Shown here one piece after another: positions 26,372 to 35,275 of a stretch of DNA of 64,000 nt. This DNA is from Pseudonocardia abyssalis. Its GTDB lineage: Bacteria; Actinomycetota; Actinomycetes; Mycobacteriales; Pseudonocardiaceae. Position 1 is the stretch's first letter. Each line of letters starts with the position of its first letter. The stretch lies in NCBI RefSeq assembly GCF_019263705.2, contig NZ_JADQDK010000001.1:3100001-3164000 (forward strand). Reading direction: 5' to 3'. The translations under genes were made by a program, and so were the position numbers. Under the pieces are notes generated by a model. It ran no database searches and was not told the origin of the DNA. It was given only the letters and a program-made list of their open reading frames with translations.

Positions 26372-28709
26372 TCCTGCGCCGGCGGGCCGGCAGCGGATCG
26401 CCCCGCCGGACCAGCTCGTCGGTACCCAGCACGGCGACGTCACCCGACTCGTCCGTGCGCGCCACCACGATCCCGGCCCGTTCCAGTCCCCCTACGAGGC
26501 CGGGGTCGGGATGGCGGTAGCTGTTGCCCAGCCCGACGCTCACCAGCACCGCGCGTGGGGACACGGCGTTGAGGAACTCGATGCTGGTGTAGCGGCTGCC
26601 GTGGTGCGGCATCTTGAGCACGTCGGCGCGCAGGTCGACGCCGGAGGACACCAGGTCGGCCTGCGCGGCGAGCTCGACGTCGCCGCTGAGCAGTACCGTG
26701 CCGGCCGGGGTGGTCGCACGCAGCACCAGTGACCCGTCGTTGACCGCGGTCCCGTCGTCGGGGTCGAGCCACGGGTCGGGATGGAGCGGTCCGAGCACGT
26801 CGACGGCCAGGCCCGGCCACTCCAGGCGTTGCCCGGCGGCCAGCGCGACGACCGGCACGCCGTACTCGGCCGCCGACTCCGCGACGGCCGCGAGCCCGCC
26901 CCGCGGGGCCTGCACCGGTCCGACCGCCACCCCACCCGCCGTGCGCCCACGCAGCGCGCCGTCGAGGCCACCGATGTGGTCGGCGTGCAGGTGGCTGAGC
27001 ACGACCAGGGCCAGGGTCCGTACCCCGAACCGGTCGAGGCAGGCGTCGACGGGCCCGGTGTCCGGCCCGGCGTCGACGAGCACCGCCCGCCCCGGCTCAC
27101 CGGTGGCCAGCACGATCGCGTCGCCCTGCCCGACGTCGCAGGCGACCAGCGCCCAGCCCGTGGGGGGCCACCCCGGCGGCACGACGCGGGTCGGCACCAG
27201 CACCAGCGCGAGCCCGAGCAGGACGGCGAGCAGCAGGGCCCGGCCGCGCGGTGCGCCCCAGAGCAGCACGAGCACGGAGAGGACGAGCGTCAGCAGCAGC
27301 CCGCCGAGGACGCCGTCGGGCCACGCCAGGGCGGCGTCCGGGACGGCGGCGGCCCGGTCGGCGACCTGCACCAGCCAGCCCGCGAACGGCCACGCCAGCC
27401 ACGCGCACACCTGCGCCGCCGCCGGGCTGACCGGCGAGACGAGCGCGGCGAGCACCCCGAGCACCGTCGCGGGCGCGACGGCCGGCACGGCGAGCAGGTT
27501 GGCCAGCACCGCGACCGGTGCGACCTGTCCGGACAATCCGGCCACGACCGGTGCAGTGAGGAGGAACGCGGCCGCAGGCACCACGAGCGCCTCCGCCGCC
27601 CACGTCGGCAGCCGCCGCCGGCGCAGAGCGGCGGCCCAGCCCGGTGCGACGAGCACGAGCGCACCGGTGGCCAGGACCGACAGCGCGAACCCCGGATCGA
27701 CGGCCAGGGCGGGATCGACCAGCAGCAGCACCAGCACCGCGACGGCGAGTGCGGGCACCGCCGAGCGGCCGCGGCCCAGTGCGAGGGCCAGCAGCACGAC
27801 CGCTCCCATCGCCGCGGCCCGCACCACGCTGGGCGAGGGCCTGGCCAGCACGACGAACCCGAGCACCGCCAGCCCACCGGCCGCAGCGGACCAGCGCGGA
27901 TCCGTGCGGAACAGGCGCGCCACGGCGAGGACCGCCCCCGCCACGATCGCGAGGTTCGCCCCGGACACCGCCGTGAGGTGGGTGAGACCGGAGGCGCGGA
28001 AGTCGTCCTCGACCTCGGTGAGCAGCCGGGTCGTGTCGCCGACCGCGAGGCCCGGCAGCAGCCCGCCGGGGGCGTCCGGGAGCGTGGCTGCGGCGTCGTG
28101 CAGCCCCGCGCGCAGCGCTCCGGCCGCGGTCTGCCACCACGGCGGGGCCGCCACGTCGGCCGGTGCGCCGCGGACCCGCAGCACCGCGACGGTGAGGTCG
28201 CTGCGCCCGGCCGGGGCGAGCAGACCCTGCGCGGTGACCGCCTGGCCGGGCAGCAGCCCCGCCCAGTCCTCGGCGGGCGCGACGAGCAGCACCCGGCCCC
28301 CGGTGTCCCAGCTGCCGCCCGTCGCCTCGGCGTGCACCAGCCCGGCCTCGACGAGCACCTGAGCGGATCCCGGGACCGCCGCCCGGATCGGCGACGGGTC
28401 GTCGGTCGTGACGACCCGGAGCGTGGCGGCCGCCCCCGCCTGCGCCGCCGCCCGCAGCGGGTGCTGGGCGACGAGCACGCCGTGCGCGGCCACCACGAGT
28501 CCGGCCGCCGCCGCGCACGCCGCGGCCGCGAGCAGCACCGACGACCGACGGCGCAGGCCGACCGCTACCGCGACGGCGGCGAGCACCGTGACCACGGTCG
28601 CCGCGACGGGGCCGATGCCCAGCCCGACCAGCACGACGGCCCACGCGGCGAGGGCGGCGGGGACCAGGCGCAGGTCGGGCGGGCGCCGGGCGGGATCCGG
28701 GGTGCTCAC
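26274..28709 (-). CDS. comEC: ComEC/Rec2 family competence protein
   Basis: An 811-aa polytopic membrane protein thought to form the channel for single-stranded DNA uptake. An N-terminal soluble domain, the competence core (LTAVSGANLAIVAGAVL; LARPSPSVVRAAAMG) and a C-terminal metallo-beta-lactamase domain with SHLHADHIGGL and MPHHGSRY are all visible. The GTG start overlaps the comEA stop. The last 33 residues, Arg/Trp/Pro-rich and unlike the family, come from reading into the complement of thrC, so the ancestral stop was probably upstream and lost. Confidence 0.9.
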   Translation of the reverse strand: MSTPDPARRPPDLRLVPAALAAWAVVLVGLGIGPVAATVVTVLAAVAVAVGLRRRSSVLLAAAACAAAAGLVVAAHGVLVAQHPLRAAAQAGAAATLRVVTTDDPSPIRAAVPGSAQVLVEAGLVHAEATGGSWDTGGRVLLVAPAEDWAGLLPGQAVTAQGLLAPAGRSDLTVAVLRVRGAPADVAAPPWWQTAAGALRAGLHDAAATLPDAPGGLLPGLAVGDTTRLLTEVEDDFRASGLTHLTAVSGANLAIVAGAVLAVARLFRTDPRWSAAAGGLAVLGFVVLARPSPSVVRAAAMGAVVLLALALGRGRSAVPALAVAVLVLLLVDPALAVDPGFALSVLATGALVLVAPGWAAALRRRRLPTWAAEALVVPAAAFLLTAPVVAGLSGQVAPVAVLANLLAVPAVAPATVLGVLAALVSPVSPAAAQVCAWLAWPFAGWLVQVADRAAAVPDAALAWPDGVLGGLLLTLVLSVLVLLWGAPRGRALLLAVLLGLALVLVPTRVVPPGWPPTGWALVACDVGQGDAIVLATGEPGRAVLVDAGPDTGPVDACLDRFGVRTLALVVLSHLHADHIGGLDGALRGRTAGGVAVGPVQAPRGGLAAVAESAAEYGVPVVALAAGQRLEWPGLAVDVLGPLHPDPWLDPDDGTAVNDGSLVLRATTPAGTVLLSGDVELAAQADLVSSGVDLRADVLKMPHHGSRYTSIEFLNAVSPRAVLVSVGLGNSYRHPDPGLVGGLERAGIVVARTDESGDVAVLGTDELVRRGDPLPARRRRISGGWRGPRAPPRSWRARWRSGRSGRPRRRGS

Positions 28710-29749
28710 ACGACCACCAGCTCGCGGAGCTGGGCGAACCGCCGCTCGCCGATGCCCTCGATCTCGCGCAGCTGCTCGACACGGGTGAAGCGCCCGTTGC
28801 GCCCGCGCCACTCCAGGATCCGCCGGGCGGTGACCGGTCCGACGCCGGGCAGGGCGTCGAGCTGGGACTCGGTGGCGGTGTTGAGGTCGATCGGGCCGCC
28901 GGTGGACGTGCCCTGCCCCGCTGCCGCGCCGGTGCCGCCGCCGGCCACCGGGGCCGCGTCCGGGGCCGGGGGTACGCCGACCGCGATCTGCTCGCCGTCG
29001 ACGACGCGGCGGGCCAGGTTGAGCGCGGACAGGTCGGTGCCGGGCAGGGCCCCGCCCGCGGCCTCGAGCGCGTCGGCGACGCGGGAGCCGCCGGGGAGCT
29101 CGATCAGGCCGGGCCGGGCGACCTTGCCCGACACGCTGAGCACCAGCGGACCCGCGGGTTCCGCCGGCTCCGTGGTGGCCGGGGCCTCGGGGGCGTCGGT
29201 GACCACGACCGCGGGGAGGGCCGCGACCGGTTCGGTGCGCGGCCGGTCCATCCACACCCCCACCGCCGCGACCACCGCGGCCAGGGCGGCGACCAGCGCC
29301 AACGCCTTCGCCCCGGGCCGGCCGGGGTCGACCCGCGCCTCGCGCCAGGCGGCCGGGACGACCGCGTCCACGATCCGCGCCCGCAGACCCGACCGGCCGG
29401 GTGGGGCCGCGACACCGCCGTCCCGCGCCGCCCACGGGGCGCCGCCGGGCAGGGGGTCGTCGACGGGCAGGGGGTCGTCGACGGGCAGGGGGTCGTCGAC
29501 GGGTACGGGCTCATCGGTGTGCAGGGGATCGCGACCCGCGCGGCCACCCGGCGACCACCGCGGCGCGGGCCCACCGGCCGGTGGGTACCGACCGGCCGGC
29601 AGCAGCGGCACCGTCGGCGGATCCTGCCCGGACCCGCCCGGGTCACGGAGCGCCGGCGGCCACGTGCCGTCCGGCGGCATGCGCTCGGGCGGGCCCGGCG
29701 CCCCGAGCGCCGAGGCGAGCCGGCCACCGGGGGGTTCGCGTCTGGCCAC
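28706..29749 (-). CDS. comEA: ComEA-like DNA-binding protein
   Basis: A 347-aa protein. A long Pro/Gly/Asp-rich cytoplasmic N-terminus carries a PVDDPL repeat. A transmembrane helix lies near residues 148-166 (ALALVAALAAVVAAVGVWM), followed by an SLBB domain (LVLSVSGKVARPGLIELPGG) and a C-terminal helix-hairpin-helix pair (LDALPGVGPVTARRIL; IEGIGERRF) that binds DNA at the cell surface. It is cotranscribed with comEC (GTGA overlap). The N-terminal extension of about 145 residues is much longer than in classic ComEA. Confidence 0.88.
   Translation of the reverse strand: MARREPPGGRLASALGAPGPPERMPPDGTWPPALRDPGGSGQDPPTVPLLPAGRYPPAGGPAPRWSPGGRAGRDPLHTDEPVPVDDPLPVDDPLPVDDPLPGGAPWAARDGGVAAPPGRSGLRARIVDAVVPAAWREARVDPGRPGAKALALVAALAAVVAAVGVWMDRPRTEPVAALPAVVVTDAPEAPATTEPAEPAGPLVLSVSGKVARPGLIELPGGSRVADALEAAGGALPGTDLSALNLARRVVDGEQIAVGVPPAPDAAPVAGGGTGAAAGQGTSTGGPIDLNTATESQLDALPGVGPVTARRILEWRGRNGRFTRVEQLREIEGIGERRFAQLRELVVV
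29450..29503. repeat. Three 18-bp tandem repeats within comEA
   Basis: Three exact copies of an 18-bp unit beginning CAGGGGGTCG at 29450, 29468 and 29486, encoding Pro-Val-Asp-Asp-Pro-Leu in the disordered N-terminus of ComEA. The length can vary in frame. Confidence 0.85.
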
Positions 29750-30263
29750 ACCCCGACGCTAGGACCCCGCGGGCCGGTCGCAGCGACGAGTTGCCCGGCT
29801 GTGGACGGCCGGCCCGCGATGTGCACAACCCGACCGGCGCACCCGCCCGTTGTCACCCCCGGCTGGCACGATGGGCACCCCCGGCATGTGCCGGCCGGAG
29901 GCGGATCCGCCGATCCCACCACCCGGACCGGACGACCCGGACCGGACGTGCTCCCCCCTCCGAGGTCGTGCCCCACACACAGCTCCGCCTCCCGGGAGAG
30001 GCCGTACCGGGGCGGCCCGACGGACACCGAGCGGCTGGACACAGGGGCTGCAGTCCGTCGCACAGGCTCCGGCCGTGCGAGCGCCCGACCCCGCCCCTCC
30101 ACAGCTGAACGGAACCGTGTCGCTGTCCGTCGGCCCCGGAACGGCAACCCGGTTCCGTTCACGCGACGCCCTCGCGGACGGCTCGCCCCCCGCCGCACCC
30201 CTCCGGCCGGTCGCCCGGGTTGCGGCCTGTGCGAGAAGTCGCTGTTCGAGAGTCGGCGGTGCG
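29750..30263. other. 514-bp intergenic region between degV and comEA
   Basis: Open frames on both strands are low-complexity Arg/Pro/Gly strings without motifs. It probably contains the comEA promoter and the end of the degV transcript. I see no clear hairpin, repeat or RNA gene. Confidence 0.5.
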
Positions 30264-31130
30264 TCAGCCGTCCCGGGGCGGGTCCTGCGGCACCACCACG
30301 ACCCCGAGCAGGCCGAGCCCGACGTGGGCCCCGATCACCGCACCGACCTCCGACACCAGCAGCCGGGCCACGGCCGGTACCCGCTCCCGCAGCCGGGCCG
30401 CCACCTCCTCTGCGCGGGCGGCGGCCCCGAGGTGGTGCACCGCGAGGTCGACGGGGCCGTCGCCGGCCGCGCGCACCGCGAGGTCGACGAGCCGCTGGGC
30501 CGCGCGGGCGGTCGTGCGCACCTTCTCCAGCGGCACGATCCGACCCTGGACGACGTGCAGCAGCGGCTTGACCGCGAGTGCGGTGCCGAGCATCGCGGCG
30601 GCGGCCCCGATGCGGCCGCCGCGGCGGAGCCGGTCGAGGGTGTCGACGGAGAAGAACACCCGGCACCGCGCGGCGACGTCGGCCGCGGCGGCCTCGACCT
30701 CGGCACCGGACCGGCCGGCCTCCGCGGCGTCGACGGCCGCCAGCACGGCGTACCCGAGGCCCATCGCGGCCGCCCGGGAGTCGACGACCCGCACCCGGTC
30801 GGGCCCGACCTCCTCGGCCGCCATCCGGGCCGCCTCCCACGTCCCGGACAGCTCCCGCGACAGGTGCACCGACACCACGGACCGCGCACCCGCGTCGAGG
30901 GCCTCGCGGTAGCAGGCGGCGAACTGGGCGGGCGTCGGGCGGGAGGTCTGCACGTCGACGCGGTGGTCGGCGAGCGCGGCGGAGAGCGTCGCGGTGTCGA
31001 TGTCGACGCCCTCACGACCGGCGCGCCCACCGAGCCGCACCTCCAGCGGCACCACGCGCACCCCGCGCGAGGCGGCGACCCCGGGTGGGAGGTAGGCGGT
31101 GGAGTCGGTCACCACGGAAACGGACACCAC
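30264..31130 (-). CDS. DegV family fatty-acid-binding protein
   Basis: A 288-aa two-domain protein. It opens SVSVVTDSTAYLPP, with later QTSRPTPAQF and a VVSVHLSRELSGTWEAA segment, all typical of DegV/FakB proteins that hold a fatty acid. The GTG start lies 6 nt after the octT stop, so it is cotranscribed with octT-gpgP-rsfS. No DegV-partner kinase (FakA) is nearby. Its place next to an octanoyltransferase makes supply of an acyl group plausible (inference). Confidence 0.9.
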   Translation of the reverse strand: MVSVSVVTDSTAYLPPGVAASRGVRVVPLEVRLGGRAGREGVDIDTATLSAALADHRVDVQTSRPTPAQFAACYREALDAGARSVVSVHLSRELSGTWEAARMAAEEVGPDRVRVVDSRAAAMGLGYAVLAAVDAAEAGRSGAEVEAAAADVAARCRVFFSVDTLDRLRRGGRIGAAAAMLGTALAVKPLLHVVQGRIVPLEKVRTTARAAQRLVDLAVRAAGDGPVDLAVHHLGAAARAEEVAARLRERVPAVARLLVSEVGAVIGAHVGLGLLGVVVVPQDPPRDG

Positions 31131-31136
31131 AGGACA

Positions 31137-31871
31137 CTAGGGCACGAGCGCGCGGACGGTCTCCGCACAGGCCCGGCCGACCGCGGCGTGCCCCGCCCAG
31201 CCCCAGTGCATGCCGTCGGGATTGCCGTGCCCGCCCAGCACATGGTCGCCGACGAGCGCGCGCAGGTCGAGCAGCGACACCCCCGCCGGTCCCGCCCACG
31301 CCCGGATCGCACGCTCGGCCGCGGGGCGGCCAGGGTGCACCGCCCCGTAGACGGCGGCGCGGTGCACCGGTGGCACCGACGCGATCACGGGGATGCCGGG
31401 CCGGATCGCCAGTACGGCCTCGCGGCAGCGGTCCAGGTAGGAGACGGTGAGGTGCGGCGGCAGCGCCACCGGCCCGCCGCCGGGCAGGGTCCGCGCGAAC
31501 GCCCGTGCGAGCCGCGGCTGCGCACGCAGGTACCCGGAGCGGACCCGGCGGCGCAGCGCCTCGGGCCGCACGACGGGGATCAGCTCCCGCAGCGCGGTCG
31601 GCAGCGGCGACGGCAGCGTGTCCATCCCGCCGATCCCGAACACCAGCGCGTCGACGTGCGGCAGCAGCGTCCAGACGTGCGGGTCGGTCGTCAGTGCGTG
31701 CCAGGCGTGGCGAGCCGTCCAGCCGATGCCGGCGACGAGGTCGGCGTGTCCGCCCAGCTCGGCGGCGGCGACGTTGGGCCACAGGCGGGGGTCGTCGGCG
31801 GGCTCGGCGCGGTCCGGGCCGTGGAAGCTCAGCGAGTCGCCGAACACCAGCAGCCGCGGACCGTCGCTCAC
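31137..31871 (-). CDS. octT: Probable diglucosylglycerate octanoyltransferase (SGNH/GDSL family)
   Basis: A 244-aa SGNH-hydrolase-fold protein. Block I is VFGDSLS with nucleophile S13. Block V DGMHWG supplies D219 and H222. Its position between gpgP and degV matches, as I recall, Rv2418c (OctT), which octanoylates diglucosylglycerate early in methylglucose-lipopolysaccharide synthesis. The GTG start overlaps the gpgP stop. Function is assigned mainly by synteny. A generic esterase cannot be excluded from sequence. Confidence 0.7.
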   Translation of the reverse strand: MSDGPRLLVFGDSLSFHGPDRAEPADDPRLWPNVAAAELGGHADLVAGIGWTARHAWHALTTDPHVWTLLPHVDALVFGIGGMDTLPSPLPTALRELIPVVRPEALRRRVRSGYLRAQPRLARAFARTLPGGGPVALPPHLTVSYLDRCREAVLAIRPGIPVIASVPPVHRAAVYGAVHPGRPAAERAIRAWAGPAGVSLLDLRALVGDHVLGGHGNPDGMHWGWAGHAAVGRACAETVRALVP

Positions 31872-32494
31872 CCCTCGGTGCCCATGTTGTAGCCGACGAG
31901 GCGCCAGCGCGGGTGGTCGGCGCGGCGGGCGAGGGCGGCCCAGCGGCAGTTGCCGATGCCCCCGATCGCGGGCCACGACTCGATCGGCATCGCGAGCAGC
32001 CCGCAGACCAGCCCGGCGATCATCCCGCCGTGCGCGACCAGCACCGCCGTCGAGGACTCGGGGCCGTCGGCCATCGAGTCGTCCAGCTCGTCGACGACGG
32101 GGGTGGTGCGGCGCACGACCTCGATCCGCGACTCTCCGCCGGGCGGCGCCCAGGACGGGTCCTGGCGCCAGGTGGCGATCGCCCCGGGCCACTTCGCCTC
32201 GATCTCCTCGACCGTGCGGCCCTGCCAGTCGCCCAGGTGCGTCTCCCGCAGCCGCGGGTCGATCTCGACGGACAGACCGCAGGCCGCCGCGACGACCCCG
32301 GCGGTGTCGGCGGCCCGGCGCAGGTCGGAGCTGATCAGACGGGCGGGCTTGAGCCGGGCGACCTCGGGGGCGACGACCTCGGCCTGCGCGAACCCCACGG
32401 CCGTGAGGCGGGAGTCGTGGTGGCCCTGCATCCGGCCGCTGGCGTTGTGGTCGGTCTGCCCGTGCCGCAGCAGCACGAGCTGACGGAGAGTCAC
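31868..32494 (-). CDS. gpgP: Histidine phosphatase, probable glucosyl-3-phosphoglycerate phosphatase
   Basis: A 208-aa phosphoglycerate-mutase-like phosphatase. Phospho-acceptor H11 lies in LRHGQTDHN, the acid E84 in LRETHLGDWQG and the second His H154 in VAHGG. In mycobacteria the gene in this position (Rv2419c, from memory) is GpgP, which makes glucosylglycerate for methylglucose lipopolysaccharide. The GTG start overlaps the rsfS stop, and its stop overlaps octT. gpgS is not in this window. Confidence 0.8.
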   Translation of the reverse strand: MTLRQLVLLRHGQTDHNASGRMQGHHDSRLTAVGFAQAEVVAPEVARLKPARLISSDLRRAADTAGVVAAACGLSVEIDPRLRETHLGDWQGRTVEEIEAKWPGAIATWRQDPSWAPPGGESRIEVVRRTTPVVDELDDSMADGPESSTAVLVAHGGMIAGLVCGLLAMPIESWPAIGGIGNCRWAALARRADHPRWRLVGYNMGTEG

Positions 32495-32877
32495 TCCGCC
32501 CCGGCCCCGGAAGGAGCGGCCGCCTCGGGGAACTCGATCCGCGGACAGTCCTTCCACAGTCGGTCGAGACCGTAGAAACCGCGCTCCTCGGTGTGCTGGA
32601 CGTGCACGACGACGTCGACGAAGTCGAGCAGCACCCAGCGGCCCTCGCGGGTGCCCTCGCGGCGCGTCGGCTTGGCGCCGTGCAGCCGCAGCTTCTCCTC
32701 GACCTCGTCGACGATCGCCTGCACCTGCCGTTCGTTGGGCGCCGAGGCGATCACGAAGCAGTCGGTGATCACGAGCTGCTCGGACACGTCGAGCACGACG
32801 ATGTCCTGGGCCAGCTTGTCCGCGGCCGCGGACACCGCCACCCGGGCCATGTCGAGCGCCTGGTCGGTGGCGGTCAT
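32491..32877 (-). CDS. rsfS: Ribosome silencing factor
   Basis: A 128-aa RsfS/Iojap protein that binds uL14 and blocks joining of ribosomal subunits in stationary phase. Recognisable segments are DIVVLDVSEQLVITDCFVIAS, RQVQAIVDEVEEKL and GRWVLLDFVDVVVHV. Usual length. ATG 32877 begins the conserved first helix. In most actinobacteria it follows nadD directly. Here a P-loop gene and a short gap separate them. Confidence 0.95.
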   Translation of the reverse strand: MTATDQALDMARVAVSAAADKLAQDIVVLDVSEQLVITDCFVIASAPNERQVQAIVDEVEEKLRLHGAKPTRREGTREGRWVLLDFVDVVVHVQHTEERGFYGLDRLWKDCPRIEFPEAAAPSGAGAE

Positions 32878-32961
32878 CGAACGCTGCCTGTCGGAGTGAG
32901 CATCCGGACAGTGTCCCAGGCGGGGCCGATGAGTCCGGACGCCGGGCGGCGTCCTACCCGC

Positions 32962-33060
32962 ATGACCGCCACCGGCCACTCCTGCGCGCACGGCGTCGAC
33001 ACCTACTACGTCGACGTCCTCGCGCCGATCGTGGAGCGGTTCCTGGCCCGTCAGACGTGA
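32962..33060 (+). CDS. Possible 32-aa orphan peptide or gene remnant
   Basis: The ATG-started frame between rsfS and the P-loop gene, on the opposite strand. It looks like a protein C-terminus ([18 protein letters not shown]) rather than random high-GC translation. No Shine-Dalgarno. Its stop lies inside the end of the P-loop gene. I cannot assign a family. It may be a remnant. Confidence 0.3.
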   Translation: MTATGHSCAHGVDTYYVDVLAPIVERFLARQT

Positions 33061-33860
33061 CCGACGAGGGCGGAGATCCGCTCCCGGAACACGCGGAGCA
33101 GCTCGTCGCGCTGCGCGACGTCGATGCCGGTGGGGCGCACCTCGTCGTGCCAGCGGTAGTCCTCCAGCCAGGTCGCGACGGGCAGCGCCTCCCAGCGCAG
33201 ACCGCCGGTGCCGACGAAGGAGCGCAGCGCGTCGATGCTCTGCGCCGTGGGCGACGAGCCGCCGGGCCCGTGCGTCTCCCGCAGTGCGGGCAGCTCGGGT
33301 GCGTAGAGGTCGCTCTTGGCCAGCGCCAGCACCAGCCAGCGAGGGCGGCGGTGCGCCGAGATCGCCATCTTGAGGTGGGTGAGGGTCTCCTCCAGCTCGG
33401 CCTGCTCCTGGAGCCGCTGCTGGGCGAGCAGGTCGTCGAGCGAGAGTGCCGCGGTGGCCGGCTCGGCGCCGTCCTCACGACGGCTGCGGAATCCGTTCGC
33501 GACGACGTGCACGACACCGACGACGGGCTCGGTGTGCAGCAACCGGGCCAGCGACGCGTAGCGGACGCCGCCCTCGCCGTGCCCGGGCACGACCCGGAAC
33601 CGGACGCCGCGGCCGCGCCACAGCGGCTGGTCGATGTGTTCCTCCTGCTCCGAGCGCGCCGCCGACGGCGTGTAGCTGCGCAGCCGCGACCGCTGCAGGT
33701 GCTGGGCCAGCACGGTCTTGCCCGACCCCGCCGCCCCCGTCACCACGACGAGCGGGAACCGCTTCCCCCGTGCCTCGGTCACGGCGCCGAGCGCGTCGCG
33801 TCCCGCCTCGGCCGCCAGCTTGGCCAGCCCGGCCGCCGTGCCGATGATCGGCTTCGTCAC
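33051..33860 (-). CDS. Predicted P-loop NTPase (GTPase-like) coupled to nadD
   Basis: A 269-aa protein. Walker A GAAGSGKT lies at 42-49, after an Ala-rich N-terminal helix and strand FPLVVV. A Walker-B-like region includes VVPGHGEGG, and [12 protein letters not shown] resembles the G4 motif of small GTPases (AKSD for NKxD). A helix-rich insert ([19 protein letters not shown]) may be a coiled coil. The GTG start overlaps the nadD stop. I do not recognise a named family. It sits between nadD and rsfS, where most genomes have nothing. Confidence 0.65.
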   Translation of the reverse strand: MTKPIIGTAAGLAKLAAEAGRDALGAVTEARGKRFPLVVVTGAAGSGKTVLAQHLQRSRLRSYTPSAARSEQEEHIDQPLWRGRGVRFRVVPGHGEGGVRYASLARLLHTEPVVGVVHVVANGFRSRREDGAEPATAALSLDDLLAQQRLQEQAELEETLTHLKMAISAHRRPRWLVLALAKSDLYAPELPALRETHGPGGSSPTAQSIDALRSFVGTGGLRWEALPVATWLEDYRWHDEVRPTGIDVAQRDELLRVFRERISALVGHV

Positions 33861-34453
33861 GCCGGATCCCCCTCCCGGTAGAGCCTCCGCTTCGCGATGT
33901 ACTGCACCACGCCGTCCGGTACCAGGTACCAGACAGGGTGCCCCTCCGCGACCCGGCGGCGGCAGTCGGTGGACGAGATGGCCATCGCGGGCACCTCGAC
34001 GAGACTGACGGCACCCTCGGGCAGGTGGTCGTCCTCGAGCTCGTAGCCGGGGCGGGTGACGCCGACGAAGTGCGCGAGCGCGAACAGGTCCTCGACGTCG
34101 CGCCAGGACAGGATCGCCCCGAGCGCGTCGGCGCCGGTGATGAAGAACAGCGACGCGTCGGGCATCGCGGCCCGCAGGTCGGTGAGCGTGTCCTTGGTGT
34201 AGGTGGGCCCGCCGCGGTCGATGTCGACGCGGCTCACCGAGAACCGCGGGTTCGACGCGGTGGCGACCACCGTCATCAGGTACCGCTCCTCGGCCGCGCT
34301 GACCGGCCGCGCCCCCTTCTGCCAGGGCTGCCCGGTCGGGACGAAGACGACCTCGTCCAGACCGAAGCGGTCGGCGACCTCGCTGGCGGCCACCAGGTGG
34401 CCGTGGTGGATCGGGTCGAACGTCCCACCCATCACACCGATCTTCCGCTGCAC
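33857..34453 (-). CDS. nadD: Nicotinate-nucleotide adenylyltransferase
   Basis: A 198-aa nucleotidyltransferase making nicotinate adenine dinucleotide from NaMN and ATP. It opens [17 protein letters not shown] with the (H/T)xGH active-site motif at 16-19, and ends with the [10 protein letters not shown] phosphate-binding segment. The GTG start lies 14 nt downstream of the AlkB-like gene, so nadD is probably cotranscribed from the LexA-boxed promoter as well as any internal one. Usual length. Confidence 0.95.
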   Translation of the reverse strand: MQRKIGVMGGTFDPIHHGHLVAASEVADRFGLDEVVFVPTGQPWQKGARPVSAAEERYLMTVVATASNPRFSVSRVDIDRGGPTYTKDTLTDLRAAMPDASLFFITGADALGAILSWRDVEDLFALAHFVGVTRPGYELEDDHLPEGAVSLVEVPAMAISSTDCRRRVAEGHPVWYLVPDGVVQYIAKRRLYREGDPA

Positions 34454-34467
34454 CCGCCGAAGGGTAA

Positions 34468-35103
34468 TCAGCGCAGGTGGGCGTGACGGAACTGGATGCT
34501 GATCCGCGGGCCCGCGACCGCGCACTTCGGCACCGAGTGCTGCCAGGTGCGCTGGCACGACCCGCCCATGACCAGCAGGTCGCCCGGACCGGGGAGGTAC
34601 CCGACCGACGTCCCCCCACCACCGTGCGGCCGCAGCCGGAACGGCCGCACCGCGCCCAGCGACACGAGTGCGACGGTCGACGACGGCAGCTCTCGCGCCA
34701 CCCGGTCGCCGTGCCAGGCGACGCTGTCGGCACCGTCGCGGTAGAGGTTGACGCCGATCTGCGTGAACGCGACGCCGTACCGCTCCCCCAGCCGCGACGC
34801 CATGGCGCGCAACGGATCCGGGGCGTCGGCGGCCCCCCAGCGGTGCGTCAGCCGCGGTTCGGGGAGCACCCGGTCGTACATCCGGACCTCCCGCTGCGGG
34901 CCCCACGGCGTCGCGGCGAGCAGGTCGGCGAACAGGGGGTCGGCTCCGTGGCACCAGGCCGGCGCGTGATCGACCCACGCGCCCTCGCCCAGCTCGAGGC
35001 GGCGCAACCCGTGGAACCCGGCGTCGACCTCGGTCGCCGGCCCGTCGAGGAGCGAGGGCTGCCAGGCGAGGAGCGAGGGCTGCCAGGCGAGGTCCACGAC
35101 CAT
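34468..35103 (-). CDS. AlkB-like 2OG-Fe(II) dioxygenase
   Basis: A 211-aa oxidative DNA/RNA dealkylation enzyme. Iron ligands are H131 and D133 in WHGD and H189 in QHSVPK. 2-oxoglutarate is bound by R200 and R206 ([10 protein letters not shown]). [15 protein letters not shown] is characteristic of the AlkB family. The N-terminus carries a duplicated LAWQPSL. A LexA-type box lies just upstream with a TAGTGT -10 two bases before the ATG. A leaderless start at the GTG of codon 3 fits that promoter better. It is followed 14 nt later by nadD. Confidence 0.9.
   Translation of the reverse strand: MVVDLAWQPSLLAWQPSLLDGPATEVDAGFHGLRRLELGEGAWVDHAPAWCHGADPLFADLLAATPWGPQREVRMYDRVLPEPRLTHRWGAADAPDPLRAMASRLGERYGVAFTQIGVNLYRDGADSVAWHGDRVARELPSSTVALVSLGAVRPFRLRPHGGGGTSVGYLPGPGDLLVMGGSCQRTWQHSVPKCAVAGPRISIQFRHAHLR
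35047..35088. repeat. 21-bp tandem duplication at the AlkB-like N-terminus
   Basis: Two exact 21-bp units (35047-35067 and 35068-35088) duplicate seven codons in frame near the start of the AlkB-like gene. Confidence 0.85.
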
Positions 35104-35116
35104 GACACTACCCGGA

Positions 35117-35134
35117 CTCGAACATCAGTTCGAG
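35117..35134. promoter_or_regulatory. LexA (SOS) box upstream of the AlkB-like gene
   Basis: CTCGAAC-ATCA-GTTCGAG, a perfect 7-nt inverted repeat. The core TCGAAC-N4-GTTCGA equals the actinobacterial LexA consensus. Its proximal edge is 14 nt from the ATG and it covers the -35 region of the TAGTGT -10 (complement of 35105-35110), so repression by LexA and induction by DNA damage are expected. Confidence 0.75.
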
Positions 35135-35275
35135 CATGTTCCTCCCCGCGATCTCCCGTCGTCGCACGCGTGTCGTCCCCGGGTGGGTCGACGAGTCGCA
35201 GTACGGGTGGGACCGCTCGCCGAGGAGCGCCGCGGCCGCCGCCCCGACGGGCGCCCTCGACGACCGGCACGTCCG

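Noticed and set aside
26781-29762. A 993-codon plus-strand open frame opposite comEC/comEA
   Set aside because: Arg/Gly/His-rich antisense translation with no motif. The minus strand encodes clear ComEC and ComEA domains.
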